Below, one piece after another: positions 1-8,272 of a stretch of 64,000 bases of DNA. Position numbers and translations under genes: made by a program. The stretch's first letter is position 1, and the number at the start of each line of letters is the position of its first letter. The stretch spans positions 124,001 through 188,000 of the forward strand of contig CALUNL010000003.1 in NCBI GenBank assembly GCA_944322005.1. The letters run 5' to 3'. The notes under the pieces are model-generated. The model ran no database searches and was not told where the DNA came from. It saw only the letters and a list, made by a program, of their open reading frames with translations. The DNA comes from an uncultured Alistipes sp. (GTDB lineage: Bacteria > Bacteroidota > Bacteroidia > Bacteroidales > Rikenellaceae).

Positions 1-53
1 TCGACCCGCAGAAGTTCGCCGCAACACTCAAGAGGGCCCTCGGACAGAAATAG
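1..53 (+). CDS. 3' end of a truncated coding region
   Basis: The first 53 bases read in one frame as a short C-terminal tail (DPQKFAATLKRALGQK) ending in TAG. A strong rho-independent terminator follows about 55 bases later. The rest of the gene lies outside the window, so no function can be assigned. Confidence 0.6.
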   Translation, partial: DPQKFAATLKRALGQK

Positions 54-107
54 CCGCATTTATCCGGCTTCGTCGGCGCCGCATTTCTCGGCATTTACAA
101 GACAGAG

Positions 108-145
108 AGAGTGCCGCCATCGTATGATGGCGGCACTCTTTTTAT
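108..145 (+). terminator. Rho-independent terminator
   Basis: A perfect 14-bp stem (108-121 with 126-139), GC-rich, with a four-base GTAT loop, runs directly into a T tract on the + strand. It ends the truncated gene at the left edge. The barrel gene on the opposite strand ends at 159, so it also separates convergent genes. Confidence 0.9.
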
Positions 146-158
146 TGTCCGGAATAAT

Positions 159-794
159 TCAGAAATTAAATCCCAAGCCTATATTTACAGAACCTATTAG
201 CCATCTGTCCTCATCAATCTGTTGTTCTCCTGTTGCAAGTCTATAATAATCAGTATGAACATAAAGCCATGGGTTGTATGACAATTTCAAAGAAAACCAT
301 TTATACTCTACACCTACACCTACCGAAGAATGAAACTTGCCTCCATAATCATATACTGTTATTCTATCACTATACCACCCCCAGTCATGTCCTTCTACAA
401 GGCCGCATGATATTTTATATCCGAGTTGCACTTCCACAAACGGCTTTAACCTTGTCCTGGTAAAATAGCACCGAAAATCAGCGAAAACAGGAACAGCCGT
501 TGCCATCTTACCGTTATGCGGCATGTCTGCACCTTCAAAACCTGCGCCGACACCCATATAGAACCAGCGATTGAACTGATATCCGTGAATAGTGGACACA
601 TTAAAACCCAACCTTCTGTCAATGTGAGGGTTTATCATCAAAGCCCCCTCTGCAAATCCGCGATAGCCCTTCTGGAGCGCAAACTTACCTGTAGTGCTCT
701 CACGGATTATGCTGTGGCTGCGCGAAGTGATGATTTGCGCGGAGAGTGTTTGGGCAAAAAGAGTTGCCGCAACGATTATTGCAAACCTTTTCAT
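159..794 (-). CDS. Outer-membrane beta-barrel protein
   Basis: A 211-residue protein with a Sec signal peptide ending near the SAQ at residues 18-20. It is followed by alternating hydrophobic and aromatic strands typical of a small 8- to 10-stranded outer-membrane barrel. The last residue is phenylalanine (GLGFNF), the usual signal for outer-membrane insertion. It lies 16 bases downstream of a small lipoprotein gene on the same strand, so the two are probably co-transcribed. The ligand or role cannot be read from the sequence. Confidence 0.75.
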   Translation of the reverse strand: MKRFAIIVAATLFAQTLSAQIITSRSHSIIRESTTGKFALQKGYRGFAEGALMINPHIDRRLGFNVSTIHGYQFNRWFYMGVGAGFEGADMPHNGKMATAVPVFADFRCYFTRTRLKPFVEVQLGYKISCGLVEGHDWGWYSDRITVYDYGGKFHSSVGVGVEYKWFSLKLSYNPWLYVHTDYYRLATGEQQIDEDRWLIGSVNIGLGFNF

Positions 795-810
795 ATGCGT
801 ACTCCCGTAT

Positions 811-1233
811 TTACTTCAATACTATGGACGACACCCATGCGTCGGCGCTCGTCATTTTGCGGAAATTGGTGTAGCGTGCCGGATAGCCGGTGACGGTGAT
901 TACGAGATGCCCGTTGTCATCCGTATCTACACTTACAAGGGCGGCAACCATCGTGTCGGCATCGTATCTCTTCGCGGCATTGAGCAGGGCCATATTCTTT
1001 GCGGCATCTATCTGTTCAATCCCGGTCACGCCCGTAACGACAAGGTCGCTCGTCTCCGTATAGACCTGCTTGGTTTCCGTTATAAGTTCGAGGTCAGCCA
1101 GCAGCGGCGTGACGACGACGTTCTGCGACGGTTCGATGTTGCGGCCCGAAGCCTCGCGATAGATTGCGTGCGTCTGAACGCCGCACGACGACAATGCCAT
1201 TGCGGCAGCAATACAAAGCAAAAGTTTCTTCAT
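811..1233 (-). CDS. Small conserved lipoprotein (DUF6567-like)
   Basis: A 140-residue protein starting MKKLLLCIAAAMALSSCG, a clear type II signal peptide with a lipobox cysteine at residue 17, so it should be a lipid-anchored periplasmic or outer-membrane protein. I chose the ATG at 1233; an ATG six codons upstream (1251) would put polar residues in front of the lipobox. The mature part resembles the DUF6567 lipoproteins of Bacteroidota (from memory, not searched). Its function is unknown. It is followed after 16 bases by the barrel gene. The nearest good promoter (1539-1569) implies a leader of about 290 bases. Confidence 0.65.
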   Translation of the reverse strand: MKKLLLCIAAAMALSSCGVQTHAIYREASGRNIEPSQNVVVTPLLADLELITETKQVYTETSDLVVTGVTGIEQIDAAKNMALLNAAKRYDADTMVAALVSVDTDDNGHLVITVTGYPARYTNFRKMTSADAWVSSIVLK

Positions 1234-1251
1234 TGTTGTGTTGAGTTTCAT

Positions 1252-1538
1252 TGTTGCGCCGACTCCTGCACAACAGTTACAAACAAGAAAGTGTGGAGCC
1301 GGTTCCGTCTATCAGGTAGAAGGCTGTGGAATGACCTTGTAACAATAAACGATGCAATACTCCACACTGACAGATATGAGGTGTATGTACGCAATTCGCG
1401 TACAACCTCATCATCCATACAGGTAAAGAGTGCTGTTCGTCGTCCCGTTACATTGAAAACTTCCACATTTTCTACCTAGGACAGTGCGAAAACACTTTCA
1501 CTGAATATGTCCGCCGGCGCTGCATGCGCACGGCATCA
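1252..1538 (-). other. Untranslated leader or intergenic region
   Basis: About 290 bases separate the promoter at 1539-1569 from the lipoprotein gene. A 72-codon reading frame (1248-1466, -) ends with its TGA overlapping the ATG at 1251. Its composition does not look like a protein of this genome (almost no Lys, no signal or domain). I see a short GC-rich inverted repeat near 1299-1309 but no terminator, riboswitch or repeat I can name. It is best read as a long 5' leader. Confidence 0.35.
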
Positions 1539-1569
1539 CAAATATAAGAATTTATTTATACAATACAAA
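1539..1569 (-). promoter_or_regulatory. Bacteroidota-type promoter
   Basis: On the - strand TTTG (1569-1566) is followed after 19 bases by TATATTTG (1546-1539). This exactly matches the Bacteroides sigma-ABfr consensus TTTG-N19/21-TAnnTTTG. It points toward the lipoprotein and barrel genes at 1233 and 794. Confidence 0.75.
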
Positions 1570-1584
1570 CCCACCCATACAAAA

Positions 1585-1616
1585 CAAAAATCGGCACATC
1601 CTGCGATGTGCCGATT
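1585..1616 (-). terminator. Terminator of the nqr operon
   Basis: A perfect 12-bp stem (1616-1605 with 1600-1589), a four-base loop and a run of T on the - strand lie 18 bases after the nqrF stop codon. Confidence 0.9.
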
Positions 1617-1633
1617 AAAGAGCTTGCGGTCCG

Positions 1634-2890
1634 TCAGGCTCCGAAGTTGTCGAAGAGAATGTTCTCCGGCGGTACGCCGAGCGAATCGAGCATCTTCAGA
1701 ACGGAGGCCGTCATCATCGGAGGTCCGCACATAAGGTATATGCACCCCTCCGGGTCCTCATGGTTCTTGAGGTAGTTATCGTAGAGAACCTGATGTACGA
1801 ATCCGGCCTTGTACTTCACGCCTGCCGCATCGGCCTCCGGATCCGGACGGTCGAGTGCGAGGTGGAACGAGAAGTTAGGGAACTCCTTCTCTATTTCGGC
1901 GTAGTCGTCAAGATAGAAGGCCTCCTTGAGCGAGCGTGCTCCGTACCAGAACGATACCGGACGCTTGGTCTTCTCGGTCTTGAACAGGTGCATGATGTGG
2001 CTGCGCATAGGAGCCATACCGGCACCGCCGCCGATGAATATGAGTTCCTGGTCATCCGGAAGGTTGTCCGGCAGGAAGAACTCTCCGTAAGGGCCCGAGA
2101 TGGTCACCTTGTCGCCCGGCTTGAGCGAGTAGATGTACGACGAGCAGACGCCCGGATTCACCGGAAGCAGCTTGCGGTCCGGTCCGAACGGAGGGGTTGC
2201 GATACGTACGTTCAGCTTGATGATGTTGCCCTCGGCCGGGTATGTCGCGCACGAATATGCACGGGTCTGCGGCTCCGGATTGACCATCTTGAGGTTGAAG
2301 AATCCGTACTTCTCCCAGTCGGCACGATACTCCGGATCGACGTCGATATCCTTGAAGTCGACCGTGATGGCCGGAACGTCTATCTGGATGTAGCCGCCCG
2401 AGCGGAAGTTGAGGTTCTCGCCCTCCGGAAGCTTCACCACGAACTCCTTGATGAAGGTGGCAACATTATGGTTGGAAACCACCTCGCACTCCCACTTCTT
2501 GATGCTGAGCACGGAGTCCGGAACGGCGATCTTCATATTGTCCTTGACCTTGACCTGGCATCCCAGACGCCAGTGGTCGCGAATCTGCTTGCGGTTGAAG
2601 AATCCGACCTCGGTAGGGAGAATGTCACCGCCGCCCTCGAGGACCTGGCACTTGCACTGCCCGCAGGCGCCCTTGCCGCCGCAGGCCGACGGAAGGAATA
2701 TGTTGGCTCCGGCAAGCGTCGCGAGCAGGCTCGAACCGCCATCGACCTCTACCACCTTCTTACCGGAGTTGATGTCGATGGTAACCTTGCCCGAAGTCGT
2801 GAGTTTTGCCTTCGCAACGAGCAGCAGTATCACCAGAAAGAGTGTTACCGCAAGAAAGGCAACTATTGCAAATAAAATTACTTTTATCAT
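1634..2890 (-). CDS. nqrF: Na+-translocating NADH:quinone reductase subunit F
   Basis: NqrF (418 aa) is the NADH-oxidising entry subunit of the Na+ pump. It passes electrons from NADH through FAD to a 2Fe-2S centre. Visible parts: an N-terminal membrane helix (about 4-27), a plant-type ferredoxin domain with Cys70, Cys76, Cys79 and Cys111, a FAD-binding segment around the RAYSCATYP motif, an NADH-binding GGGAGMAP segment, and a C-terminal CGPPMM. The length is normal for the family. It is the last gene of nqrABCDEF, 19 bases after nqrE, and is followed by a strong terminator. Confidence 0.97.
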   Translation of the reverse strand: MIKVILFAIVAFLAVTLFLVILLLVAKAKLTTSGKVTIDINSGKKVVEVDGGSSLLATLAGANIFLPSACGGKGACGQCKCQVLEGGGDILPTEVGFFNRKQIRDHWRLGCQVKVKDNMKIAVPDSVLSIKKWECEVVSNHNVATFIKEFVVKLPEGENLNFRSGGYIQIDVPAITVDFKDIDVDPEYRADWEKYGFFNLKMVNPEPQTRAYSCATYPAEGNIIKLNVRIATPPFGPDRKLLPVNPGVCSSYIYSLKPGDKVTISGPYGEFFLPDNLPDDQELIFIGGGAGMAPMRSHIMHLFKTEKTKRPVSFWYGARSLKEAFYLDDYAEIEKEFPNFSFHLALDRPDPEADAAGVKYKAGFVHQVLYDNYLKNHEDPEGCIYLMCGPPMMTASVLKMLDSLGVPPENILFDNFGA

Positions 2891-2909
2891 CTCTGTTCAC
2901 TCTTTAAGG

Positions 2910-3518
2910 TTACAACTTAATTCCCGAGAATATCATGAACGCAATACCCATCAGGCCCGTGATGATGAAGGCGATGCCCGGGCCCTTGAGTGCGGCCGGG
3001 ATGTGCGAATAGGTGATTCTCTCGCGGATTGCAGCCATCATGACTATGGCAAGCCACCAGCCGAGTCCCGAACCGAGACCGTAGACTATCGACTGCCATG
3101 CGTTCTGTATGTCGCCGGCCTCGACCTTCTGCTGCATGAAGAGCGAACCTCCCATGATGGCACAGTTCACGGCGATGAGCGGAAGGAAGATACCGAGCTG
3201 GTTGTAGAGCGTCGGCGAGAACCTCTCGACAATCATCTCCACAAGCTGCGTGAATGCCGCGATGACGGCAATGAACACGATGAACGAGAGGAAGCTCAAA
3301 TCCACACCCTCGACAAGGGCGTTAGGTTTGAGGACATACTCGTTGAGAAGGTAGTTGATCGGCACCGTCATCACCATGACGAACGTTACGGCGGCACCGA
3401 GTCCGAGTGCGGTCTTTACACTCTTCGAAACGGCGATGAACGAGCACATTCCGAAGAAGAACGAGAAGACCATGTTGTCGATGAAGATCGACCGTATGAA
3501 TATGTTCAATGTTTCCAT
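2910..3518 (-). CDS. nqrE: Na+-translocating NADH:quinone reductase subunit E
   Basis: NqrE (202 aa) is a six-helix inner-membrane subunit, homologous to NqrD and RnfA. With NqrD it holds the intramembrane 2Fe-2S centre. The ligand cysteines are present at Cys25 (GMCSF) and Cys119 (VNCAIMG). Its position between nqrD and nqrF is the standard order. Confidence 0.97.
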   Translation of the reverse strand: METLNIFIRSIFIDNMVFSFFFGMCSFIAVSKSVKTALGLGAAVTFVMVMTVPINYLLNEYVLKPNALVEGVDLSFLSFIVFIAVIAAFTQLVEMIVERFSPTLYNQLGIFLPLIAVNCAIMGGSLFMQQKVEAGDIQNAWQSIVYGLGSGLGWWLAIVMMAAIRERITYSHIPAALKGPGIAFIITGLMGIAFMIFSGIKL

Positions 3519-3529
3519 GTTCTACCCTC

Positions 3530-4159
3530 CTATTTTTCTTGCAGTTCCTTGTTTCTCGAACGGTGTACCCAGATGATGCAGCCCACGATGATGAGTGCCA
3601 TCGGCGGGAAGAGCATCAGTCCGCAGTTGGAGTAGAATCCGCCGTTCTCGATGTACCAGCTCTCCGGGATGATTCTGAATCCGAACAGCGAGCCGGAACC
3701 CAGCAGTTCACGGATGAAAGCCACGATTATGAGGATCATCGCATAGCCGGCGCCGTTGCCTATTCCGTCGAGGAATGAAGCCCACGGCTTGTTTGCCAGT
3801 GCGAACGCCTCGACACGGCCCATGACGATACAGTTGGTGATGATGAGGCCGACATATACCGACAGCTGCTTGGAGACGTCGTAGACGAATGCCTTCAGTA
3901 TCTGGTCGACAAGTATCACGAACGTGGCGATGACCACAAGCTGCACGATGATACGGATGCGCGAAGGTACGCCGTTACGCAAAAACGACATCACAAGGTT
4001 CGAGAAGGCCGTTACGACCATCACCGAAAGACCCATGACTATCGCAGGTTTAAGCTGCACGGTAACGGCCAGTGCCGAGCAGATACCGAGTATCTGCACG
4101 ATGACAGGGTTGTCGCTGCTGAGCGGGCCTGTCAGATATTTCAAACTCTTACTGCTCAT
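3530..4159 (-). CDS. nqrD: Na+-translocating NADH:quinone reductase subunit D
   Basis: NqrD (209 aa) is the pseudo-symmetric partner of NqrE in the membrane part of the pump. Cys27 (GICSAL) and Cys110 (TNCIVMGR) occupy the positions known to ligate the intramembrane iron-sulfur cluster. Its start overlaps the end of nqrC by 11 bases, and nqrE follows 11 bases after its stop, so translation is probably coupled. Confidence 0.97.
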   Translation of the reverse strand: MSSKSLKYLTGPLSSDNPVIVQILGICSALAVTVQLKPAIVMGLSVMVVTAFSNLVMSFLRNGVPSRIRIIVQLVVIATFVILVDQILKAFVYDVSKQLSVYVGLIITNCIVMGRVEAFALANKPWASFLDGIGNGAGYAMILIIVAFIRELLGSGSLFGFRIIPESWYIENGGFYSNCGLMLFPPMALIIVGCIIWVHRSRNKELQEK

Positions 4160-5027
4160 TGTTCTCGCTGTTTAATTCATTGTTGGATTCGGCCGTCTGT
4201 GCGGATGCGGCATTGCGCACGCCGTCGAAATAGGCCTTGTAGTTGCCCAGGCAGTTCTTGAGCATGTTCGTCACGCCGTCCGACGTCTTCGTTCCTCCGG
4301 TGACTGCATCCACCTCGTGAGCGAAATTCGGGTCGTTAGGCTTCGCACCGCCCTTCTTGAGGGTGATGCCGACAAGCTCCTCGCCGTTGTAGATGGTCTT
4401 GCCCACATACTTGGCCTGGTGCTTCGGGGTCGATATCTCGGCACCGAGTCCAGGGGTCTCGCCCTTGTGGTCGAGAACCACGCCCTTGACGGTGTTCATA
4501 TCAGGTTCGAGAGCCACATATCCCCAGATTGCATCCCACAGTCCGACTCCGTATACAGGAACCACCACACAACCGTTGTTTGCAATGAATATAGGATATA
4601 TGCCCGAAGCGATCGAACCCTTCAGATCCTTCATGGCATCGAAAACCTCCTTTTCACCCTTGCCCTCTACAGGATTTCCCTGTGCGTCGAGCAGTCGGCA
4701 GTCGGAGATTATGTCGCCGTAGGATACGGTCTCCGGGTTCTCGCCAAGAGCCTTCACTATCTGCTGTTTCTTCTCATTGAGGGTATTCTCGTACTGGCGC
4801 TTCTGCAATGAGAGCGAAGCAACCGAGAGCAGCGCCGCAACGACAACGACCATAACCACCGAATAGAATATGATGTAGGCGTTGCTGTTGGTGCCACCCA
4901 GGAATCCCTTCTTCTTTATCTCCTCGAATTCCGATGCAGGAGCCTTGCATATCGGACATACTTCCGGCGGAGTGTCGCCTTCATGGACATATCCGCAAAC
5001 CTTACATACGAATTTCTTTGTTGCCAT
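4149..5027 (-). CDS. nqrC: NqrC subunit with N-terminal rubredoxin-like domain
   Basis: NqrC carries a covalent FMN and passes electrons across the membrane in the Na+ pump. This copy is 292 aa, and its first ~30 residues form a rubredoxin-like zinc/iron knuckle: Cys8-x2-Cys11-GYVHEG, then PEVCPICKAP with Cys24 and Cys27. A linker and a single membrane helix (about 50-72) follow, then the periplasmic FMN domain with the flavinylation motif TGGT (243-246, usual form SGAT). The ATG at 5027 is 8 bases after the nqrB stop. The only internal Met that could replace it lies inside the membrane helix, so the extra domain is genuinely in frame. Its role is unknown. Confidence 0.95.
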   Translation of the reverse strand: MATKKFVCKVCGYVHEGDTPPEVCPICKAPASEFEEIKKKGFLGGTNSNAYIIFYSVVMVVVVAALLSVASLSLQKRQYENTLNEKKQQIVKALGENPETVSYGDIISDCRLLDAQGNPVEGKGEKEVFDAMKDLKGSIASGIYPIFIANNGCVVVPVYGVGLWDAIWGYVALEPDMNTVKGVVLDHKGETPGLGAEISTPKHQAKYVGKTIYNGEELVGITLKKGGAKPNDPNFAHEVDAVTGGTKTSDGVTNMLKNCLGNYKAYFDGVRNAASAQTAESNNELNSENNEQ

Positions 5028-5035
5028 ACTCCTAC

Positions 5036-6160
5036 TTATTTAACGGTTTTAACACGATTCTTCCTGCGGCGTATGTTGGCCTCGACAACGAAGTAGTCGA
5101 TGAGCGGAGCCAACGCGTTCATGAAGAGAATCGAAAGCATCATACCCTCCGGATATGCCGGATTTACCATACGAATCATGATTGCCAGCACACCGATGAG
5201 GAATCCGACGATATACTTGCCGGTATCGGTCTGCGCCGATGTCACAGGGTCGGTGGCCATGAATACGGCTCCGAATGCGAATCCGCCGGTAATCAGGTGA
5301 TAGTATGCAGGATAGTCAAACAGTCCGCACACCTTGAGCAACAGCGCCATGAGATATCCTCCCACGAACACCGACAACATCGTGCGCCACGATGCAACGC
5401 CCGTAAAGAGCAGTATTGCCGCACCGATGAGTATGCAGAGTGTCGAGGTCTCGCCGAACGAACCCGGGATGAAGCCGAGGAACGCCTCCAGCGGACTCCA
5501 CTGCATGTTGCCGGTAGTTGCAAGCTGCTCGAGTGCAGTTGCACCGGTGGTTGCGTCGGCTGCGCCCATCATCTTCCATGTCGAGTACCATACGGTCTCA
5601 CCCGACATCTGCGGAGTGAATGCGAAGAAGACGAATGCACGAGCCACGATGGCCGGATTGAAGACGTTCATTCCGGTTCCGCCGAACACCTCCTTGACGA
5701 ATACGACCGAGAATGCGGTACCGAGAGCCACCATCCACAGCGGGGTGCTGATCGGCATCACCATCGGAATCAGGAGTCCCGTAACGAGGAATCCTTCATT
5801 GACTTCATGGCCGCGGGCCTGTGCGAAGGCAAACTCTATGCCCAGGCCGACGATGTACGATACGGCAACCATCGGAAGGATGCGCACCAGACCGTAGAAG
5901 AATGCCGTCCAGCTCTCGAGTCCGACCTGCAGGCCGGTGTTGTAGCATCCGAAGAGGAATGCAGGTATGAGGGCCACCACCACGACAATCATCGTACGCT
6001 TCATGTCGTTGCAGTCGCGGATGTGCGCACCGCGCGAGGTCGTGGTATTAGGGACGAACAGGAATGTTTCGAAGGCATCGAAGGTCGATGCGAGGAAACT
6101 CAACTTGCCCCCCTTGGAGAAAGTCGGTTTCAGGTTGTCAACTATTTTGCGAAGTCCCAT
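5036..6160 (-). CDS. nqrB: Na+-translocating NADH:quinone reductase subunit B
   Basis: NqrB (374 aa) is the large membrane subunit that holds covalent FMN, riboflavin and the Na+ path. About nine to ten hydrophobic helices are visible. The flavin attachment motif is TGAT at about 205-208, in the context ADATTGATAL, with the acceptor threonine present. It starts one base after the nqrA stop codon, and nqrC follows after 8 bases. Confidence 0.97.
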   Translation of the reverse strand: MGLRKIVDNLKPTFSKGGKLSFLASTFDAFETFLFVPNTTTSRGAHIRDCNDMKRTMIVVVVALIPAFLFGCYNTGLQVGLESWTAFFYGLVRILPMVAVSYIVGLGIEFAFAQARGHEVNEGFLVTGLLIPMVMPISTPLWMVALGTAFSVVFVKEVFGGTGMNVFNPAIVARAFVFFAFTPQMSGETVWYSTWKMMGAADATTGATALEQLATTGNMQWSPLEAFLGFIPGSFGETSTLCILIGAAILLFTGVASWRTMLSVFVGGYLMALLLKVCGLFDYPAYYHLITGGFAFGAVFMATDPVTSAQTDTGKYIVGFLIGVLAIMIRMVNPAYPEGMMLSILFMNALAPLIDYFVVEANIRRRKNRVKTVK

Positions 6161-6161
6161 G

Positions 6162-7502
6162 TTATTCCTCCTCCTTAATCATTAAGTTAATACCGTCACG
6201 GATAACCTGCTGCATCTCGGTCTTCGAAGGGTCGACGAACTCGCAGAGCGCGAAGTCCTCCTCGACAACCTCGTAGATGCCGAGATTCTCCATTTTGTCG
6301 ATATCGCCTGCCATAATGGCCTTGAGCAGGTGCATCGGATAGATGTCCATAGGCAGATAGCGCTCGTAGAGTCCCGTAACGACGAACGGACGCTCGCCGC
6401 CGTTGAGATTCGTATCGAGGTTGTATCTGCGGTTCGGGAAGAGCCACGAGAAATATGCGTGCGATACTGAGAACTTCGACAGGCGAGGCATGGCCCAGCC
6501 CAGGAGCTCGTAGTTGTCGCCCTCCGGTATCAGCGTGAGCTGGTTGGCGTAGAAGCCGAGATAGCCGTCGATACCGATATTGCGGCCCGTAAGCACGTTG
6601 CCGGATATTACGCGGACGTGTCCCTCCCTGACATTGCCGGCGAGTATCGATGCGGCGGGAGCGCCGGCGATAACGCGGCAGTACTGCGGAGCAACCACCT
6701 CCGAACCGGTCACGGCGATCACGCGGTGCATATCGACGTGTCCCGTAAGCATGAGGCGGCCGATGATGGCCACATCCTGTATGTTCAGCGTCCATACCTT
6801 CTCGCCCTTGTTTATCGGGTCGATGTGGTGAATCTGCACACCGACATTTCCTGCCGGGTGCTTGCCCTTGAAGGCGTGCAGCTCGACGCCCTTGATCTCC
6901 GGCTCCTTGCCGCAGGCGTTGTACGACAGGTGCACCTTGCCGTCGGTCAGACGCTTGAGTGCATCGAATCCGCACTGCAGTGCCTCACGCTCGCCCGAAA
7001 GAACGAAGTCGTAGTCCGGAGCCAGCGGAGCGCTGTCGAAAGCCGATACGAATATGGCCTTCGGAGTGTCGGCCGGCGAGGCGATGATGCCGTAAGGTCG
7101 CTGGATGACCATTGCCCACAATCCCGATTTAAGCAGGAGGGAGACGATCTCCTCCCTGGAGGCCGAAGCCGGATTGAGTTTTCCGTACTCCTCATAGGCA
7201 ACCGACGGATCAGCCTTGACGGTCACGGTCAGAATGCGCCGCTTCTCGCCGCGGTTCACGGCCGAAACGGTTCCGCTGACCGGAGACGAGAACATGACCT
7301 CCGGATGCTTCTTGTCGAAGAACAACGGAGTTCCCGCCTTGACATTGTCGCCTACCTTCACCAGCATCTTGGGCGTGACACCTTCAAAGTCCAGCGGCGA
7401 CAACGCATACTCCGACGCCATCGGAATCTCCTTAAGCGTCTTCTGCGGCTCGCCCTGAAGCTTGATGTCCAAACCTTTGCTCAGTTTGATGATTTTCGAC
7501 AT
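6162..7502 (-). CDS. nqrA: Na+-translocating NADH:quinone reductase subunit A
   Basis: NqrA (446 aa) is the soluble cytoplasmic subunit associated with quinone binding; its N-terminal barrel-sandwich fold resembles RnfC. The N-terminal segment (LSKGLDIKLQGEP) and the full length fit the family. It is the first gene of the operon and is followed immediately by nqrB. Upstream there is a TATATTCG element at 7595-7588 but no convincing -33 box. Confidence 0.96.
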   Translation of the reverse strand: MSKIIKLSKGLDIKLQGEPQKTLKEIPMASEYALSPLDFEGVTPKMLVKVGDNVKAGTPLFFDKKHPEVMFSSPVSGTVSAVNRGEKRRILTVTVKADPSVAYEEYGKLNPASASREEIVSLLLKSGLWAMVIQRPYGIIASPADTPKAIFVSAFDSAPLAPDYDFVLSGEREALQCGFDALKRLTDGKVHLSYNACGKEPEIKGVELHAFKGKHPAGNVGVQIHHIDPINKGEKVWTLNIQDVAIIGRLMLTGHVDMHRVIAVTGSEVVAPQYCRVIAGAPAASILAGNVREGHVRVISGNVLTGRNIGIDGYLGFYANQLTLIPEGDNYELLGWAMPRLSKFSVSHAYFSWLFPNRRYNLDTNLNGGERPFVVTGLYERYLPMDIYPMHLLKAIMAGDIDKMENLGIYEVVEEDFALCEFVDPSKTEMQQVIRDGINLMIKEEE

Positions 7503-7587
7503 TTTGATTGATTTTATTGGTTACGATTTATGATTTAATAGATGATTGTTTACCGATAACTGTTAGCAATTTCCCTTAAATCGCCCG

Positions 7588-7595
7588 CGAATATA
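7588..7595 (-). promoter_or_regulatory. Possible -7 element of the nqr operon
   Basis: TATATTCG on the - strand differs at one base from TAnnTTTG and lies 86 bases upstream of nqrA. No TTTG is found at the expected distance. Two other TAnnTTCG elements in this window do have a good -33 box, which gives this one some support. Confidence 0.3.
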
Positions 7596-7667
7596 CGATT
7601 TTTTTTTCACATACCGGTATACGAAGAGACTTTTTTTAATTTGCGGTTCGTTTTCGCAATTTTGGAG

Positions 7668-7675
7668 TATATTTG
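7668..7675 (+). promoter_or_regulatory. Possible -7 element for the tatD-like operon
   Basis: TATATTTG matches the -7 consensus 18 bases before the ATG at 7694. A TTTG lies at 7640-7643, but the 24-base spacing is longer than usual. It would give a very short leader. Confidence 0.4.
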
Positions 7676-7693
7676 TGAAACGCCTGCACCGAC

Positions 7694-8272
7694 ATGCTCG
7701 TAAACATACACACGCACAAGCCGCTCGACGGAGAACTTACAATACGAACGGCCGGCATCCATCCCTGGGAAGCCGCCTCCGTCCCCGCAGATGCTTCGGC
7801 GGGTCTCGACCTGTCGGATGCGGACGCCATCGGCGAAACAGGTCTCGACTTCGCATGCGATGTCGACCGCAACGCGCAGGAGAGCGTATTCCGCATGCAG
7901 CTGCACCTGGCACAGCAGGCCTGGCTGCCGGTGGTCATACATTGCGTCAGGGCATTCGAACCGGTAATGAAAATTCTCGCGGAGTACCGTCTGCCGGCCG
8001 TGATTTTCCACGGCTTCATCGGCTCCGCGGAGCAGGCACAAAGGGCTGTAGGTGCGGGGTACCATCTGTCGTTCGGGGAGCGCTCGTTCGCATCACCGAA
8101 GACGGTCGAGGCGATGAAGAACGTTCCGCGCGACAGAATGTTTTTCGAGACCGACGAGAGCGACACGCCCATCGGCAGTATATACGAGACGGCAGCTCAA
8201 CTGCTTAAAACAGAAGTATCAACGCTCGTACGCAACATCAATGACAATTATGACAATATATTCGGAAAATGA
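7694..8272 (+). CDS. TatD-family metal-dependent hydrolase
   Basis: A compact (192 aa) TatD-family protein, a metal-dependent hydrolase fold usually annotated as DNase. Metal ligands are visible in order: HTH at His6/His8, Glu48 in the GETGLD motif, His83, His106 and Asp154 in the FETDESD motif. It is shorter than E. coli TatD (about 260 aa), as is common for this Bacteroidota group. Its last bases overlap the next gene by 4 (ATGA), so it is coupled to tcdA. The true substrate is not known. Confidence 0.85.
   Translation: MLVNIHTHKPLDGELTIRTAGIHPWEAASVPADASAGLDLSDADAIGETGLDFACDVDRNAQESVFRMQLHLAQQAWLPVVIHCVRAFEPVMKILAEYRLPAVIFHGFIGSAEQAQRAVGAGYHLSFGERSFASPKTVEAMKNVPRDRMFFETDESDTPIGSIYETAAQLLKTEVSTLVRNINDNYDNIFGK

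Noticed and set aside
4934..6178. Long + strand frame opposite nqrB and nqrC
   Set aside because: It is antisense to conserved nqr genes, with a composition rich in His, Arg and Glu that results from reading the GC-rich codons in reverse.
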